Origin: Nitrosomonadaceae bacterium
GTDB taxonomy: Bacteria > Pseudomonadota > Gammaproteobacteria > Burkholderiales > Nitrosomonadaceae
Direction of reading: 5' to 3'
DNA: 37,917 nucleotides
Assembly (NCBI GenBank): GCA_030646695.1
Contig: JAUSLF010000059.1
Coordinates: 1 to 37,917, forward strand
Shown here in pieces: positions 8,957-17,082 of this stretch (the first letter of the stretch is position 1; every line of letters begins with the position of its first letter). A program made the position numbers and the translations under genes. Below the pieces are notes generated by a model, which saw only the letters and a list, made by a program, of their open reading frames with translations, had not been told where the DNA came from and made no database searches.

Positions 8957-9690
8957 TGGCGTCAGTCCAGCCCGATTCTTCTGCCGAGTCGCTGATCAGG
9001 GTAGAAAACCTGTGCAAGACCTATAGTCTGGACAACGGCATTAACGGCACGGTCAACAGCCAGGTACTGTACGACGTAAGTCTCAATATCAATCGCGGAG
9101 AATTTGTCGCCATCATGGGGCATTCCGGTTCCGGCAAGTCCACTCTGATGAATCTGCTGGGCTGTCTTGATACCCCCACTAGCGGGCATTATTGGCTCGC
9201 CGGGCGCGATGTGGCAGCACTTCCGGAGAATGAACTCGCACGCGTGCGCAACCACACCATCGGCTTCGTATTCCAGGGATTCAACCTGCTGAAACGCATG
9301 ACGGCGCTGGATAACGTGGCAACACCGCTGCTCTATGCCGGGGTGGGCCGTGCGGAGAGCCGCCGGCGCGCGCTGGAACTGCTGCGTCAGACCGGTCTCG
9401 GCAATTTCGCCGCATATCAACCCAATCAGCTTTCCGGCGGGCAGCAGCAGCGTGTTGCCATCAGCCGCGCGTTGGTTAACAACCCGCAGCTTATTCTGGC
9501 GGATGAACCCACCGGTAACCTCGACACCCAGACCAGCGGTGAAATCATGGCGGTGTTCGAACGACTCAACCGCGAGCAAGGCATCACCATCGTGCTGGTC
9601 ACCCATGAAAACGACATTGCCGCTTACGCGCACCGGCTGGTGCGCCTGAAAGACGGACGAGTGGTGCATGATGGCGGAGTGACGGCATGA
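8956..9690 (+). CDS. MacB-type ABC transporter ATP-binding protein
   Basis: This 244-aa protein is the nucleotide-binding subunit of the LolD/MacB class. Visible are Walker A GHSGSGKS (55-62), the Q-loop region, signature [15 protein letters not shown], Walker [13 protein letters not shown] and the H-loop in LVTHEND. In E. coli MacB the ATPase and permease are fused; here they are separate genes. The ATG overlaps the macA stop by one base, and the stop overlaps the permease start as ATGA. It acts at the cytoplasmic face of the inner membrane and powers the mechanotransmission that pushes substrate through the adaptor and outer-membrane channel. Confidence 0.94.
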   Translation: MASVQPDSSAESLIRVENLCKTYSLDNGINGTVNSQVLYDVSLNINRGEFVAIMGHSGSGKSTLMNLLGCLDTPTSGHYWLAGRDVAALPENELARVRNHTIGFVFQGFNLLKRMTALDNVATPLLYAGVGRAESRRRALELLRQTGLGNFAAYQPNQLSGGQQQRVAISRALVNNPQLILADEPTGNLDTQTSGEIMAVFERLNREQGITIVLVTHENDIAAYAHRLVRLKDGRVVHDGGVTA

Positions 9691-10910
9691 ACCTGCTGGC
9701 CATCATCGGCGAAGCATTGCGCGCACTGCGGCTCAACCGTTTGCGTACCGGTTTGACCATGCTCGGCATGATCATCGGTGTGGCGGCGGTGGTGTTGATG
9801 CTGTCCATTGGCCAAGGCGCGCAAACTACCGTCAACCAGGCTATCGCCTCTATGGGCAGTAACCTGTTTATTGTGCTGCCCGGCGCTACCTCCTCGGGTG
9901 CCATGCGCCAAAGCAGTGGCAGTGCGCAGACCTTGACCCTCGGTGATGCGCAGGCTGTCACCAATTTACCCTCGATCAAGGCGGTCGCGCCGATCATAAC
10001 CGGAACGGCACAACTGAATTATGGCGCCAACAATTGGAGCACCGTCGTCACTGGCGTCACGCCGGATTATTTCAAAGTGCGCAACTGGAGTACGGAAGAT
10101 GGCGAAGTATTTTCCGATACCGATTTCCGCTCTGCCGCACGCGTTGTAGTCCTGGGTCAGGTCACTGCAAAAAATCTGTTCGGCGATGAAGACCCGACAG
10201 GCAAAACCATACGCATCAAGAAGAGTCCTTTTCTGGTCACGGGCGTGCTTGCCGCCAAGGGACAGAGTCTGGATGGGCGTGACCAGGACGACAGCGTGTT
10301 TATTCCGCTCACCACCGGCCAGCGCCAGATTTTCGGCAGCCAGTTTCCCGGAACAATCCGCTTCATGATGGTGCAGGGCAAATCAGTGGAAGTAATGGAT
10401 GAAGCCGAAAGCGAGATCAATCAGTTGCTGCGTCAGCGCCATCGTCTCGCGGAAGGCACGGATAGCGATTTCACCGTGCGCAACATGGCAGCGCTTGCTG
10501 CCGTCGCTACCGGTGCGGCCAAGGTGATGTCGCTGATGCTGGGAGCGATTGCCTCGGTATCGCTGCTGGTTGGCGGCATCGGTATCATGAACATCATGCT
10601 GGTATCGGTGACTGAACGCACCCGTGAAATCGGTATCCGCATGGCCATCGGCGCCAATCGCCGCGCCATCCTCACACAATTCCTGCTGGAAGCGCTGGTG
10701 ATCTGCATCCTGGGCGGCCTGGTAGGCGTGGCGCTGGGCATCGGCGGTGCCTGGGCGGTGAGCCGAGCGGCGGACATGGCGGTCGTTATCACCCTCGGCA
10801 TGGTTGGCCTGGCATTCCTTTTTGCGTCAGCGGTGGGGATATTCTTCGGCTTTTACCCGGCCAGGAAAGCGGCGGCGCTGCGGCCGGTGGAAGCGCTGCG
10901 CTACGAGTAA
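9687..10910 (+). CDS. MacB-type ABC transporter permease
   Basis: This 407-aa inner-membrane subunit has the layout of the MacB/LolC family: an N-terminal membrane helix (about residues 20-42, ending GMIIGVAAVVLMLSIG), a large periplasmic MacB_PCD domain (about 45-260), then three C-terminal helices forming the FtsX domain (about 275-400). Conserved family strings include GIGIMNIMLVSVTERTREIG and the ending FFGFYPARKAA...PVEALRYE. It follows the ATPase gene with a 4-nt ATGA overlap. It would form a dimer with the ATPase and dock on the MacA-type adaptor. The split-gene arrangement suggests descent from a LolCDE/MacB-like ancestor rather than from the fused enterobacterial MacB. Confidence 0.93.
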   Translation: MNLLAIIGEALRALRLNRLRTGLTMLGMIIGVAAVVLMLSIGQGAQTTVNQAIASMGSNLFIVLPGATSSGAMRQSSGSAQTLTLGDAQAVTNLPSIKAVAPIITGTAQLNYGANNWSTVVTGVTPDYFKVRNWSTEDGEVFSDTDFRSAARVVVLGQVTAKNLFGDEDPTGKTIRIKKSPFLVTGVLAAKGQSLDGRDQDDSVFIPLTTGQRQIFGSQFPGTIRFMMVQGKSVEVMDEAESEINQLLRQRHRLAEGTDSDFTVRNMAALAAVATGAAKVMSLMLGAIASVSLLVGGIGIMNIMLVSVTERTREIGIRMAIGANRRAILTQFLLEALVICILGGLVGVALGIGGAWAVSRAADMAVVITLGMVGLAFLFASAVGIFFGFYPARKAAALRPVEALRYE

Positions 10911-10929
10911 GGTTTATTATCGCAACGGA

Positions 10930-10961
10930 TTGTACTACACTGTTTTTGTACTACACTGTTT
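10930..10961. repeat. Tandem direct repeat (2 x 16 bp) upstream of the pilin gene
   Basis: TTGTACTACACTGTTT occurs twice head to tail, perfectly, between the ABC permease stop and the pilin promoter. It ends 28 bp before the sigma-54 -24 element. Such a position fits an upstream activator site, for example for a PilR-like enhancer-binding protein, although only the repeat itself is seen. Replication slippage is an alternative origin. Confidence 0.7.
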
Positions 10962-10988
10962 GCATGCAGCCGAGTTCGGCGGCATAGC

Positions 10989-11006
10989 TTGGTACGATTA
11001 CTGCTT
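10989..11006 (+). promoter_or_regulatory. Sigma-54 (RpoN) promoter of the pilin gene
   Basis: TTGGTACGATTACTGCTT matches the -24/-12 consensus closely. The invariant GG (10991-10992) and GC (11003-11004) are separated by exactly 10 bp, as required. Predicted transcription start is near 11016, giving a leader of about 45 nt with AAAGGAG before the pilin ATG. RpoN/PilR control of pilA is well known in Proteobacteria. Confidence 0.75.
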
Positions 11007-11060
11007 ATACTGAACCAAGCACCTCGAGTGCGTGCCTTGGACCCTAAAGGAGAATTAATC

Positions 11061-11486
11061 ATGCAACAAGCACAAAAAGGTTTTACTTTGATCGAACTGA
11101 TGATCGTGGTCGCGATTATCGGTATTCTGGCGGCGATCGCGGTACCCGCTTATCAGACATACGCCAATAAAGCCAAGTTCACTGAAGTCGTATCAGCCGC
11201 AGCACCGCTTAAACTCGGTCTGGAAGTCTGTTTCATGGAACAAGGTTCTTTGACGAATTGCACAAACGGCACTAATGGTGTGCCTCCAGCCATTGGTGCG
11301 ACTGGTTACGTCCTATCCGGTACTGTTGGCGGTAATGGCGCGTTAACCGCTGCAATTACCATGACAGCCTCTAGTACGGGTGGTCTTGCTGGTCAAACTT
11401 ATATCCTCACTGGAACCTCTGCTGCTGCGGGAAGCCCCATACAGTGGGCAAAAGGCGGCACTTGTGCAGCTGCCGGTTTATGCTAA
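11061..11486 (+). CDS. pilA: Type IV major pilin (PilA/PilE-like)
   Basis: This 141-aa prepilin has a 7-residue leader (MQQAQKG) ending in the glycine cut by prepilin peptidase, then [20 protein letters not shown], the canonical N-methylated hydrophobic helix with Glu5 of the mature form. The C-terminal head has two cysteine pairs, [11 protein letters not shown] and CAAAGLC. The ATG at 11061 has a strong AAAGGAG. It is controlled by the sigma-54 promoter at 10989 and probably ends at the terminator at 11706. The GspE/PilB-like ATPase gene lies downstream on the opposite strand, but no other pilus genes are present, so the assembly machinery must be encoded elsewhere. Roles could be adhesion, twitching, DNA uptake or attachment to solids. 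Confidence 0.93.
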   Translation: MQQAQKGFTLIELMIVVAIIGILAAIAVPAYQTYANKAKFTEVVSAAAPLKLGLEVCFMEQGSLTNCTNGTNGVPPAIGATGYVLSGTVGGNGALTAAITMTASSTGGLAGQTYILTGTSAAAGSPIQWAKGGTCAAAGLC

Positions 11487-11496
11487 GTTTAGGGCG

Positions 11497-11627
11497 CCTC
11501 TAATAATTCGAAGTTCTAAACAAGACGAGGCGGGAACAAAAAATACAGACGCAGCATATGGTTGATATGTAAGAAAACATTTTTTGTGAGCAACGAAGTA
11601 TTGTGACGAAATCCGGATTTTTAGAGG
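11497..11627. repeat. 131-bp imperfect palindrome, MITE-like extragenic element
   Basis: Nested inverted matches share one centre near 11562: CCTCTAA (11497) with TTAGAGG (11621), ACAAAAAAT (11536) with ATTTTTTGT (11579), and CATAT (11555) with ATATG (11565). This symmetry makes a long hairpin with terminal inverted repeats and no coding capacity, as expected of a dispersed miniature element. I recall similar intergenic elements in nitrosomonad-type genomes, but could not compare copies. No clear target duplication is visible. Confidence 0.6.
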
Positions 11628-11705
11628 TGGTCTTTAATTATTCATAATGGCGTAACTGCCTGCAATCATTATGTCAGCATAGATCCAATCTTAGATGGTC
11701 AAAAT

Positions 11706-11734
11706 AAAACACTCCACGAATGGGGTGTTTTTTT
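11706..11734. terminator. Intrinsic terminator between pilA and the GspE-like gene
   Basis: AAAACACTCCA and TGGGGTGTTTT form an 11-bp stem (one G-T pair) with a 4-nt loop, followed by a T-run on the plus strand. On the minus strand the hairpin is followed by a T-rich stretch as well, so it may serve both convergent transcripts. Confidence 0.8.
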
Positions 11735-11830
11735 AGTCGGGTGCATCATTGAACGGAACCAACCTGCTTCTATCCAAATACCGCAATTTGGCAGAAACCG
11801 ACCTTTTTCGTCACACTCCCCACTCCCCAG

Positions 11831-14209
11831 CTACTTAATGCACACCGTATGCACCTGCTGCATATCGGTAATGCCCTGCAATACTTTCTCTATGCCGTCC
11901 TGCTTCAGGGTGCGCATACCATCGCCCAGCGCAGTGACCAGCATCTCGGTTACCCGCGCATGATCCTGGATGTTCTTTTTCAGCGCATCGGTGGCGATCA
12001 GTAATTCATACAAACCAACCCGGCCCTTGTAGCCGCTGCCGTTACAGGCGTCGCAGCCGACCGGTTCATGCAGCATAATCTGCCCCTGGCCGTCGCCGTA
12101 CTGTTTGATCCAGTCAGCCTGGATAGCCTGGTAAGCCGCAGCGGGATCGGTTTTGAAGCGCTCGATGTTTTTCAACTCGCCGCAATATTCCGCCAGCAGG
12201 GCCTGGAGCTCTTCCTGTCCGGCGGTGTGTGCTTTTTTGCAACTGCACAGACGCTTGGCCAGACGCTGCGCCAGAACTCCCAGCAATGCATCGGAGAAGG
12301 TGAATGGATCCATGCCCATGTCCAGCAGACGGATGATGGATTCCGTGGCGCTGTTGGTATGCAGGGTGGCAAATACCAGGTGGCCAGTGAGCGAAGCTTC
12401 GATGCCGAGACTGGTGGTTTCCTTGTCGCGCATCTCACCCACCATGATGATATCGGGGTCGGCCCGCAGAAACGACTTCATCACCACTGAGAAAGTCAGC
12501 CCCGCTTTGATGTTCATTTGCACTTGGCGCAGGCCTTTTTGCGTGATTTCGACCGGGTCTTCGGCGGTCCAGATTTTAGTTTCCTTGGTGTTGAGAGACT
12601 GCAGGATAGAATGCAGCGTGGTAGTTTTCCCGGAGCCGGTCGGACCGCAGACGAAGAACAGGCCGTAGGGCTGGCTGATTACCTTCTTGAGTTCTTTCAG
12701 GTTGTGCGCAGTGAAACCCATTTTGTCGAGCGGAATCACTTTCCCCGCCGTCAGAATACGCATCACCACATCCTCCATTCCGCCTGCAGAGGGAATGGTG
12801 ACAACCCGCAGCTCGATATCCAGCGGGCCGAATTTCTTGAATTTGATCTTGCCGTCCTGGGGTCTGCGCTTTTCGGAAATATCCAGATCACACATTATCT
12901 TGAGGCGCGTCACCAACGGATTGCGGTAGACTGCCGGTATCTGGATGTAGGGCACCAACGAGCCGTCCATGCGGAAGCGGATTTCGGTTTTGGCATTGCC
13001 CGGATAGGGTTCGACGTGAATGTCGGAAGCCCCCATGTTATAAGCATCGACAATAATCTTGTTGACCAGTTTCACTAAGTCGTTGTCGGATACGGAAGAG
13101 ACATCTTCAGTTACAGCCTCGATTTCTACAATATTATCAAGAGTGGAAAGCATTTCGCCTATGCTGTCGGCGTTTGCCTCTCCCAGGCCAGTGTCGCCAT
13201 AAAACAAATCCAGGGTCGCTTTGAATTCACGGCCGGAGCAGACTTTGTAGATAATTCTATTTTTGGAGAAAACGTTATCGACGATGTGCAATGCCTTGAT
13301 TTTATCGGGGTCGGGTGTCAGCACCACCAGCCCGTCTTTGGTTTCGTCTATCGGCAACCAGAGATTTTTTTCGACATAATCGCGTTTCAGGTTTTTGAGG
13401 CGTTTCACTGGCCAGATCCGGTCAGCCTTGAAAGGCTCATACTCCACCCCGAAAAACAGGGACAACGATTTGCCCAGAGACACTGGCTTTATCTGAAACT
13501 CGTCGATCAGTATCGCCTCTAAATCGTGCCCCGTTCTGCGCGCAGAACGCGCAGCCAAATCCAGCTCGTCTGCCGAAATAGCCCCCTCGGCGACCAGATT
13601 GTCATATTTGGACTTGCTTGGTTGCCGCGGTTTCTGGTGCTGCTTGAAAGCAATGGCCAGTATCTGGCAAAGCTCACTTACCCCGTCCACCGTCATCTGC
13701 GGGAAAGGCTTGCCGCTACCGCAATTAATGATTTGCACCACACCGATCAGTTCATTGTTGCCAGTGTCCAGTATCGGCGCCACCAGCATCTGCTTGGTAC
13801 GATACCCGGTGCGCTTGTCCACTTCGCGTAAGAAACGTAATTTTGGACTCAGTGCTTTCAGTTCATTTTCGTCATAAACGTCCTTGATATTGACGATCTT
13901 CTTGCTGAGACTGACGAAACCGACGATGTCTTGATCCTCGATGTGAATCTTCAATTCCCTGGACGAATTGGACCCGGTTTTCACCTTGGAGGCAATAAAA
14001 GTTCCATCCTCGCCAATTGAATAGACAATCAGGCGGTCTGCATTAAACAGCGAGCAAATGTCCTTGCTCACTTCCAGCATGATCTCGTCGATATTGCTGG
14101 CGGCGCGTATCCGGTTGGTAACGGCTTGCAGGTTTTCGGAGAAATTCAGCTTGACGTTGCTATCGACAGGGTTCGCCTGGGCTGAATCCTGTGCGGGAAT
14201 TGTACTCAT
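11831..14209 (-). CDS. GAF-domain GspE/PilB-family secretion ATPase
   Basis: This 792-aa protein joins a GAF sensor domain (about residues 30-185) to a MshEN/T2SSE N-terminal region (about 200-330, with SLGKSLSLFFGVEYEPF) and a full hexameric GspE/PilB ATPase (about 365-790). Walker A is GPTGSGKTTTL (Gly522 onward), the Asp/Walker B region includes DPDIIMVGEMRD, the His box is ATLHTNSA, and the zinc-type motif CDACNGSGYKGR is kept. Ordinary PilB or GspE lack a GAF domain, so it may couple pilus or secretion activity to a small-molecule signal; MshEN domains can bind cyclic-di-GMP. It is the last gene of a terC-uspA-ATPase operon (gaps of 18 nt), start ATG 14209 with GGGGGTG. It converges on pilA. 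Confidence 0.9.
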   Translation of the reverse strand: MSTIPAQDSAQANPVDSNVKLNFSENLQAVTNRIRAASNIDEIMLEVSKDICSLFNADRLIVYSIGEDGTFIASKVKTGSNSSRELKIHIEDQDIVGFVSLSKKIVNIKDVYDENELKALSPKLRFLREVDKRTGYRTKQMLVAPILDTGNNELIGVVQIINCGSGKPFPQMTVDGVSELCQILAIAFKQHQKPRQPSKSKYDNLVAEGAISADELDLAARSARRTGHDLEAILIDEFQIKPVSLGKSLSLFFGVEYEPFKADRIWPVKRLKNLKRDYVEKNLWLPIDETKDGLVVLTPDPDKIKALHIVDNVFSKNRIIYKVCSGREFKATLDLFYGDTGLGEANADSIGEMLSTLDNIVEIEAVTEDVSSVSDNDLVKLVNKIIVDAYNMGASDIHVEPYPGNAKTEIRFRMDGSLVPYIQIPAVYRNPLVTRLKIMCDLDISEKRRPQDGKIKFKKFGPLDIELRVVTIPSAGGMEDVVMRILTAGKVIPLDKMGFTAHNLKELKKVISQPYGLFFVCGPTGSGKTTTLHSILQSLNTKETKIWTAEDPVEITQKGLRQVQMNIKAGLTFSVVMKSFLRADPDIIMVGEMRDKETTSLGIEASLTGHLVFATLHTNSATESIIRLLDMGMDPFTFSDALLGVLAQRLAKRLCSCKKAHTAGQEELQALLAEYCGELKNIERFKTDPAAAYQAIQADWIKQYGDGQGQIMLHEPVGCDACNGSGYKGRVGLYELLIATDALKKNIQDHARVTEMLVTALGDGMRTLKQDGIEKVLQGITDMQQVHTVCIK

Positions 14210-14227
14210 GGCACCCCCTATTTGATT

Positions 14228-14653
14228 TTATTTTATCAGCAATACCGGCGTTGTCGAAAGCTGCATCACCTTGCTGGCGACAGAGCCCAGCAACAAGCCC
14301 TTCACCGCCCCCAGCCCGCGCGGTCCAATGACGATCTGGCCGCACTGTTTTTCGGTGGCGCAGCGCACGATCATTTCCGCCGGGTCACCCACGAGGATGT
14401 GAAACTGGCAGGCAATACCCGCCTGATGCAGCAAATCGCGTGACGCTTGTAATCCTTTCAACCCTTCCTCCTGATGATATTGTTTAATGTTTTCCTTGTC
14501 GATGAATCTGGAAACATTTCCATGTAACGGAGGCTGGACATTGAGCAAATGAATTTCCGGTATTTCCCTGTACCAGCCAAGTAGTTTGATGAAATCTGCG
14601 ACCGCTTTGTTGGAAGTGTCAGAACCGTCTACCGGCAACAGAATTTTTAGCAT
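14228..14653 (-). CDS. Universal stress protein (UspA family)
   Basis: This is a 141-aa single-domain cytoplasmic stress protein. It begins MLKILLPVDGSDTSNKA, typical of the family, and ends with the ATP-binding pattern GPRGLG...GSVASKV followed by PVLLIK (G-2x-G-9x-G-S), so it is probably of the ATP-binding subgroup. AAGGGGAAATC precedes the ATG. It sits 18 nt behind terC and 18 nt before the GAF/GspE gene, so it should be cotranscribed with both. Its target in the cell is unknown; the context suggests a stress- or energy-responsive unit. Confidence 0.93.
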   Translation of the reverse strand: MLKILLPVDGSDTSNKAVADFIKLLGWYREIPEIHLLNVQPPLHGNVSRFIDKENIKQYHQEEGLKGLQASRDLLHQAGIACQFHILVGDPAEMIVRCATEKQCGQIVIGPRGLGAVKGLLLGSVASKVMQLSTTPVLLIK

Positions 14654-14671
14654 GATTTCCCCTTATTATGG

Positions 14672-15415
14672 CTATGACTGTGGCGGGTGTTGCTCATTAT
14701 CAGCCAGATCAATTATTGGCACAGCTTTTGCCGCCATTCGTGCTGATGCTTGGGCAGCCAGCCACTTGCCGAGCATGACGACCAGTAACGCACCGGCTGC
14801 CGGGGCAGCCCACTGCAGCAACGGCATGCTGCTCTTGACCCATTCCTTGGTGGCGGCATCGGTTACTGTCATGTCGCCCGCGATCCAGCCAAGTAGTCCG
14901 GCGCCGATGGCGATGGTCACGGGAAAACGATCCATCAGCTTCATCACCAGCTTGCTGCCCCATACGATGATGGGTACGCTCACCAATAAACCGAAAATAA
15001 CCAGGCCGATATTGTCCTTGGCGGCGCCTGCAATAGCGATGACGTTGTCCAGACTCATCACCGCATCGGCGACGATAATGGTCTTGATCGCGCCCAATAG
15101 CGTGGTGCTGGCGTCAATCTCATGTCCGCCATCTTCGGGTTCAGGTTGAAGCAGCTTCACCCCGATCCATAGCAGCAATAATGCGCCGACAATTTTCAGA
15201 AAAGGAATCGCCAGCAGCGCGAGGGCGAAAAAAATCAGTACTACGCGCAGGCCGATGGCGCCGAACACGCCCCAGAAAATCGCCTGGTTGCGCTGTTTTT
15301 CCGGCAAGCGTCGGCTGGCGAGCGCAATCACGACCGCATTGTCGCCGCCCAGCACAATATCAATTGCGATAATTTGCACTACTGCGACCCAGAATTCGGG
15401 GCTGGTAATATCCAT
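14672..15415 (-). CDS. TerC family integral membrane protein (YjbE type)
   Basis: This 247-aa inner-membrane protein has about seven hydrophobic helices. It keeps the acidic family motifs IDIVLGGDNAVVIALASRR near the N-terminus and AVMSLDNVIAIAG in the second half, which lie in the membrane and are thought to handle metal ions. Relatives of this YjbE subgroup act in manganese export or in metalation of secreted proteins; older names refer to tellurium resistance. The protein heads an operon with uspA and the GAF/GspE ATPase. I looked for a yybP-ykoY manganese riboswitch in the 100 nt upstream and did not recognise one. The ATG at 15415 has only a weak ribosome binding site. Confidence 0.88.
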   Translation of the reverse strand: MDITSPEFWVAVVQIIAIDIVLGGDNAVVIALASRRLPEKQRNQAIFWGVFGAIGLRVVLIFFALALLAIPFLKIVGALLLLWIGVKLLQPEPEDGGHEIDASTTLLGAIKTIIVADAVMSLDNVIAIAGAAKDNIGLVIFGLLVSVPIIVWGSKLVMKLMDRFPVTIAIGAGLLGWIAGDMTVTDAATKEWVKSSMPLLQWAAPAAGALLVVMLGKWLAAQASARMAAKAVPIIDLADNEQHPPQS

Positions 15416-15518
15416 ACAGTAATCATCTGAAGATGAAGCAATCGGGTGTGGAGTGCGGCCATGCCGTCCGAATTTATCCGTGACGGAATTTCTGCCACAG
15501 GATTATATCAGCGCTGGT

Positions 15519-16691
15519 TCAGTCTGTTGCGTCAACCCCGAGGAACTGCAATATTTCCGTAGCGTGCGGTATTGTATCCTGGTAACCCAGTTCGATCAGC
15601 GCCCGGCAGAAGGATTCCTCAAACAGTACATAACTCAATAGCGCGGAACCATCGCGACCCATCGCGCCAATAGCACGGTAAAAAAGACGGATGGTGCGCG
15701 GCAGAGTATGGGCATGCTGTTCTGCGATCCTGTTGATTTCCACACTGGGGGAAATTACCATCGACTCCACCCGACGCAGAGGAATGTTGTTATTCTCCAG
15801 CCGCTCTTTTGGAATCAGCTGGATGGTATTGTTGATACGTTGCAGACGTTCCAGATCCACTTCAAGACTGTCGAGAAAAATACTGCTCATGACGTGGCCC
15901 GCAATCTGTGCTGGTGGTGGATAACTTTCCACTTTTACGCGATCAGGCAGCGCCTCGTCTGCTTTGCGTACTCCTATCACCAGTACCCGTTCCGCGCCCA
16001 GATGCAGTGCCGGACTAATGGGTGCGAGCTGACGCATGGAGCCGTCACCAAAATATTCACGATGTAGTTTTATTGCTGGAAAAAGAAACGGGATGGCGGA
16101 AGATGCCATCAGGTGCTCGACACCAATACGTGAGGCAATACCGACACGGCGCACCCGCTTCCAGGGAATTATGCTCTCTGCACCTTGATAAAACGTAACC
16201 GATTGTCCAGAGGTGTAGCCCCATGCGGTAATGCCCAAGGCATGTAAGGCGCCTGTCTGGATATTCTTCTGGATCGCGCGCAGCGGCATGCTACGCTCCA
16301 GCAGTTGAGCAAACGGTGAATTGTCCAGCATGGAAGCTGCATTATGCTTGCCTAATCCGCCAAACAGCAGTGAAGCCAGCCAGCGTGCGCTGTTACCAAA
16401 CACGCCGATGGGGTCGGAGCGATAAACCTGGTTGACATGGGAATTCTCCCACACTGACACCAGTCGCCCCACTCCTTCATGAAAATTTCTGGCCGAGACG
16501 GCGAGGCCGGCAGCATTAATTGCACCGGCGGAGGTGCCGCAAATGACAGGAAACGGATTGCGTGTACCCGCCGGCAGCATCGCGGCGATTGCCTGCAGCA
16601 CCCCAACCTGATAGGCGGCGCGCGCACCGCCCCCAGTCAGAACAAGACCAACTCTAGGAGAGGTGCTGACGATAGTTTTAAACTCATTCAC
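15519..16691 (-). CDS. Patatin-like phospholipase
   Basis: This 390-aa protein is a predicted serine acyl hydrolase of the patatin/RssA class. The oxyanion loop GGGARAAYQVGVLQ is followed by the nucleophile elbow GTSAG with Ser54, and the dyad aspartate is Asp216 in FGDGSMRQ. A C-terminal extension (about 290-390) with no domain I know follows the catalytic part. The likely start is GTG 16691, overlapping by 8 nt the stop of the small gene upstream, so the pair should be translationally coupled. It lacks a signal peptide, which suggests action on membrane lipids from the cytoplasm. Substrate is not predictable. Confidence 0.9.
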   Translation of the reverse strand: MNEFKTIVSTSPRVGLVLTGGGARAAYQVGVLQAIAAMLPAGTRNPFPVICGTSAGAINAAGLAVSARNFHEGVGRLVSVWENSHVNQVYRSDPIGVFGNSARWLASLLFGGLGKHNAASMLDNSPFAQLLERSMPLRAIQKNIQTGALHALGITAWGYTSGQSVTFYQGAESIIPWKRVRRVGIASRIGVEHLMASSAIPFLFPAIKLHREYFGDGSMRQLAPISPALHLGAERVLVIGVRKADEALPDRVKVESYPPPAQIAGHVMSSIFLDSLEVDLERLQRINNTIQLIPKERLENNNIPLRRVESMVISPSVEINRIAEQHAHTLPRTIRLFYRAIGAMGRDGSALLSYVLFEESFCRALIELGYQDTIPHATEILQFLGVDATD

Positions 16692-16905
16692 TGGTGGTCA
16701 ACTCTGCCCTCACCTTGTCCAGCGCATCGCGCAAGGTGTCTTCGGACAAGTCATTCAGACAGTTGGACAGCATCTCCGCCGCTTCATAAGCGTTCTCCGG
16801 CAGAGTGCCGCTATCCAGATTGGCGATAAACACGGCCGCTGCACCGGTAGTCTTGAGCAGACTCTGACGTTCTTTCATCAGCATCTCAATTTCGGTGCGT
16901 AACAT
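16684..16905 (-). CDS. Small helical protein of unknown function, coupled to patatin
   Basis: I do not recognise this family. The 73-aa product starts MLRTEIEMLMKERQSLLKTT, a heptad-like amphipathic helix that should form a coiled coil, then a short GAAAVFIANLDSGTLP segment and an acidic helical tail. AGGAG lies 7 nt before ATG 16905, which I prefer; an upstream ATG at 16938 would add MPHTLKEQEIS. Its stop overlaps the patatin start by 8 nt, so it may be a regulatory or scaffold partner of the lipase; this is inferred from linkage only. Confidence 0.75.
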   Translation of the reverse strand: MLRTEIEMLMKERQSLLKTTGAAAVFIANLDSGTLPENAYEAAEMLSNCLNDLSEDTLRDALDKVRAELTTSE

Positions 16906-16960
16906 GGAAATCTCCTGTTCTTTCAGCGTGTGGGGCATGAGCTCGTCCTCGTTATGCTAA

Positions 16961-16988
16961 TGTATAGTGTGCAATATACCAGAATCAA
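16961..16988 (-). promoter_or_regulatory. Possible sigma-70 promoter of the small gene and patatin
   Basis: On the minus strand TTGATT (16988-16983) and TATACA (16966-16961) are separated by 16 bp, giving a plausible -35/-10 pair with a start near 16954, upstream of both candidate start codons. It lies in the divergent gap before the iminopeptidase gene. Moderate match only. Confidence 0.35.
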
Positions 16989-17082
16989 TGTGTACACAAA
17001 GTACGAACTCGAGCCCGTTTGCCGTCCTTTTCATCGTTCCGGCAACGGGTAAACTGCAGGTGTATAAGAGCCCTAGGCAGCC

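Noticed and set aside
15416..15518. Possible manganese (yybP-ykoY) riboswitch upstream of terC
   Set aside because: The conserved riboswitch core was not recognisable; only a weak CCGTC/GACGG pairing was seen.
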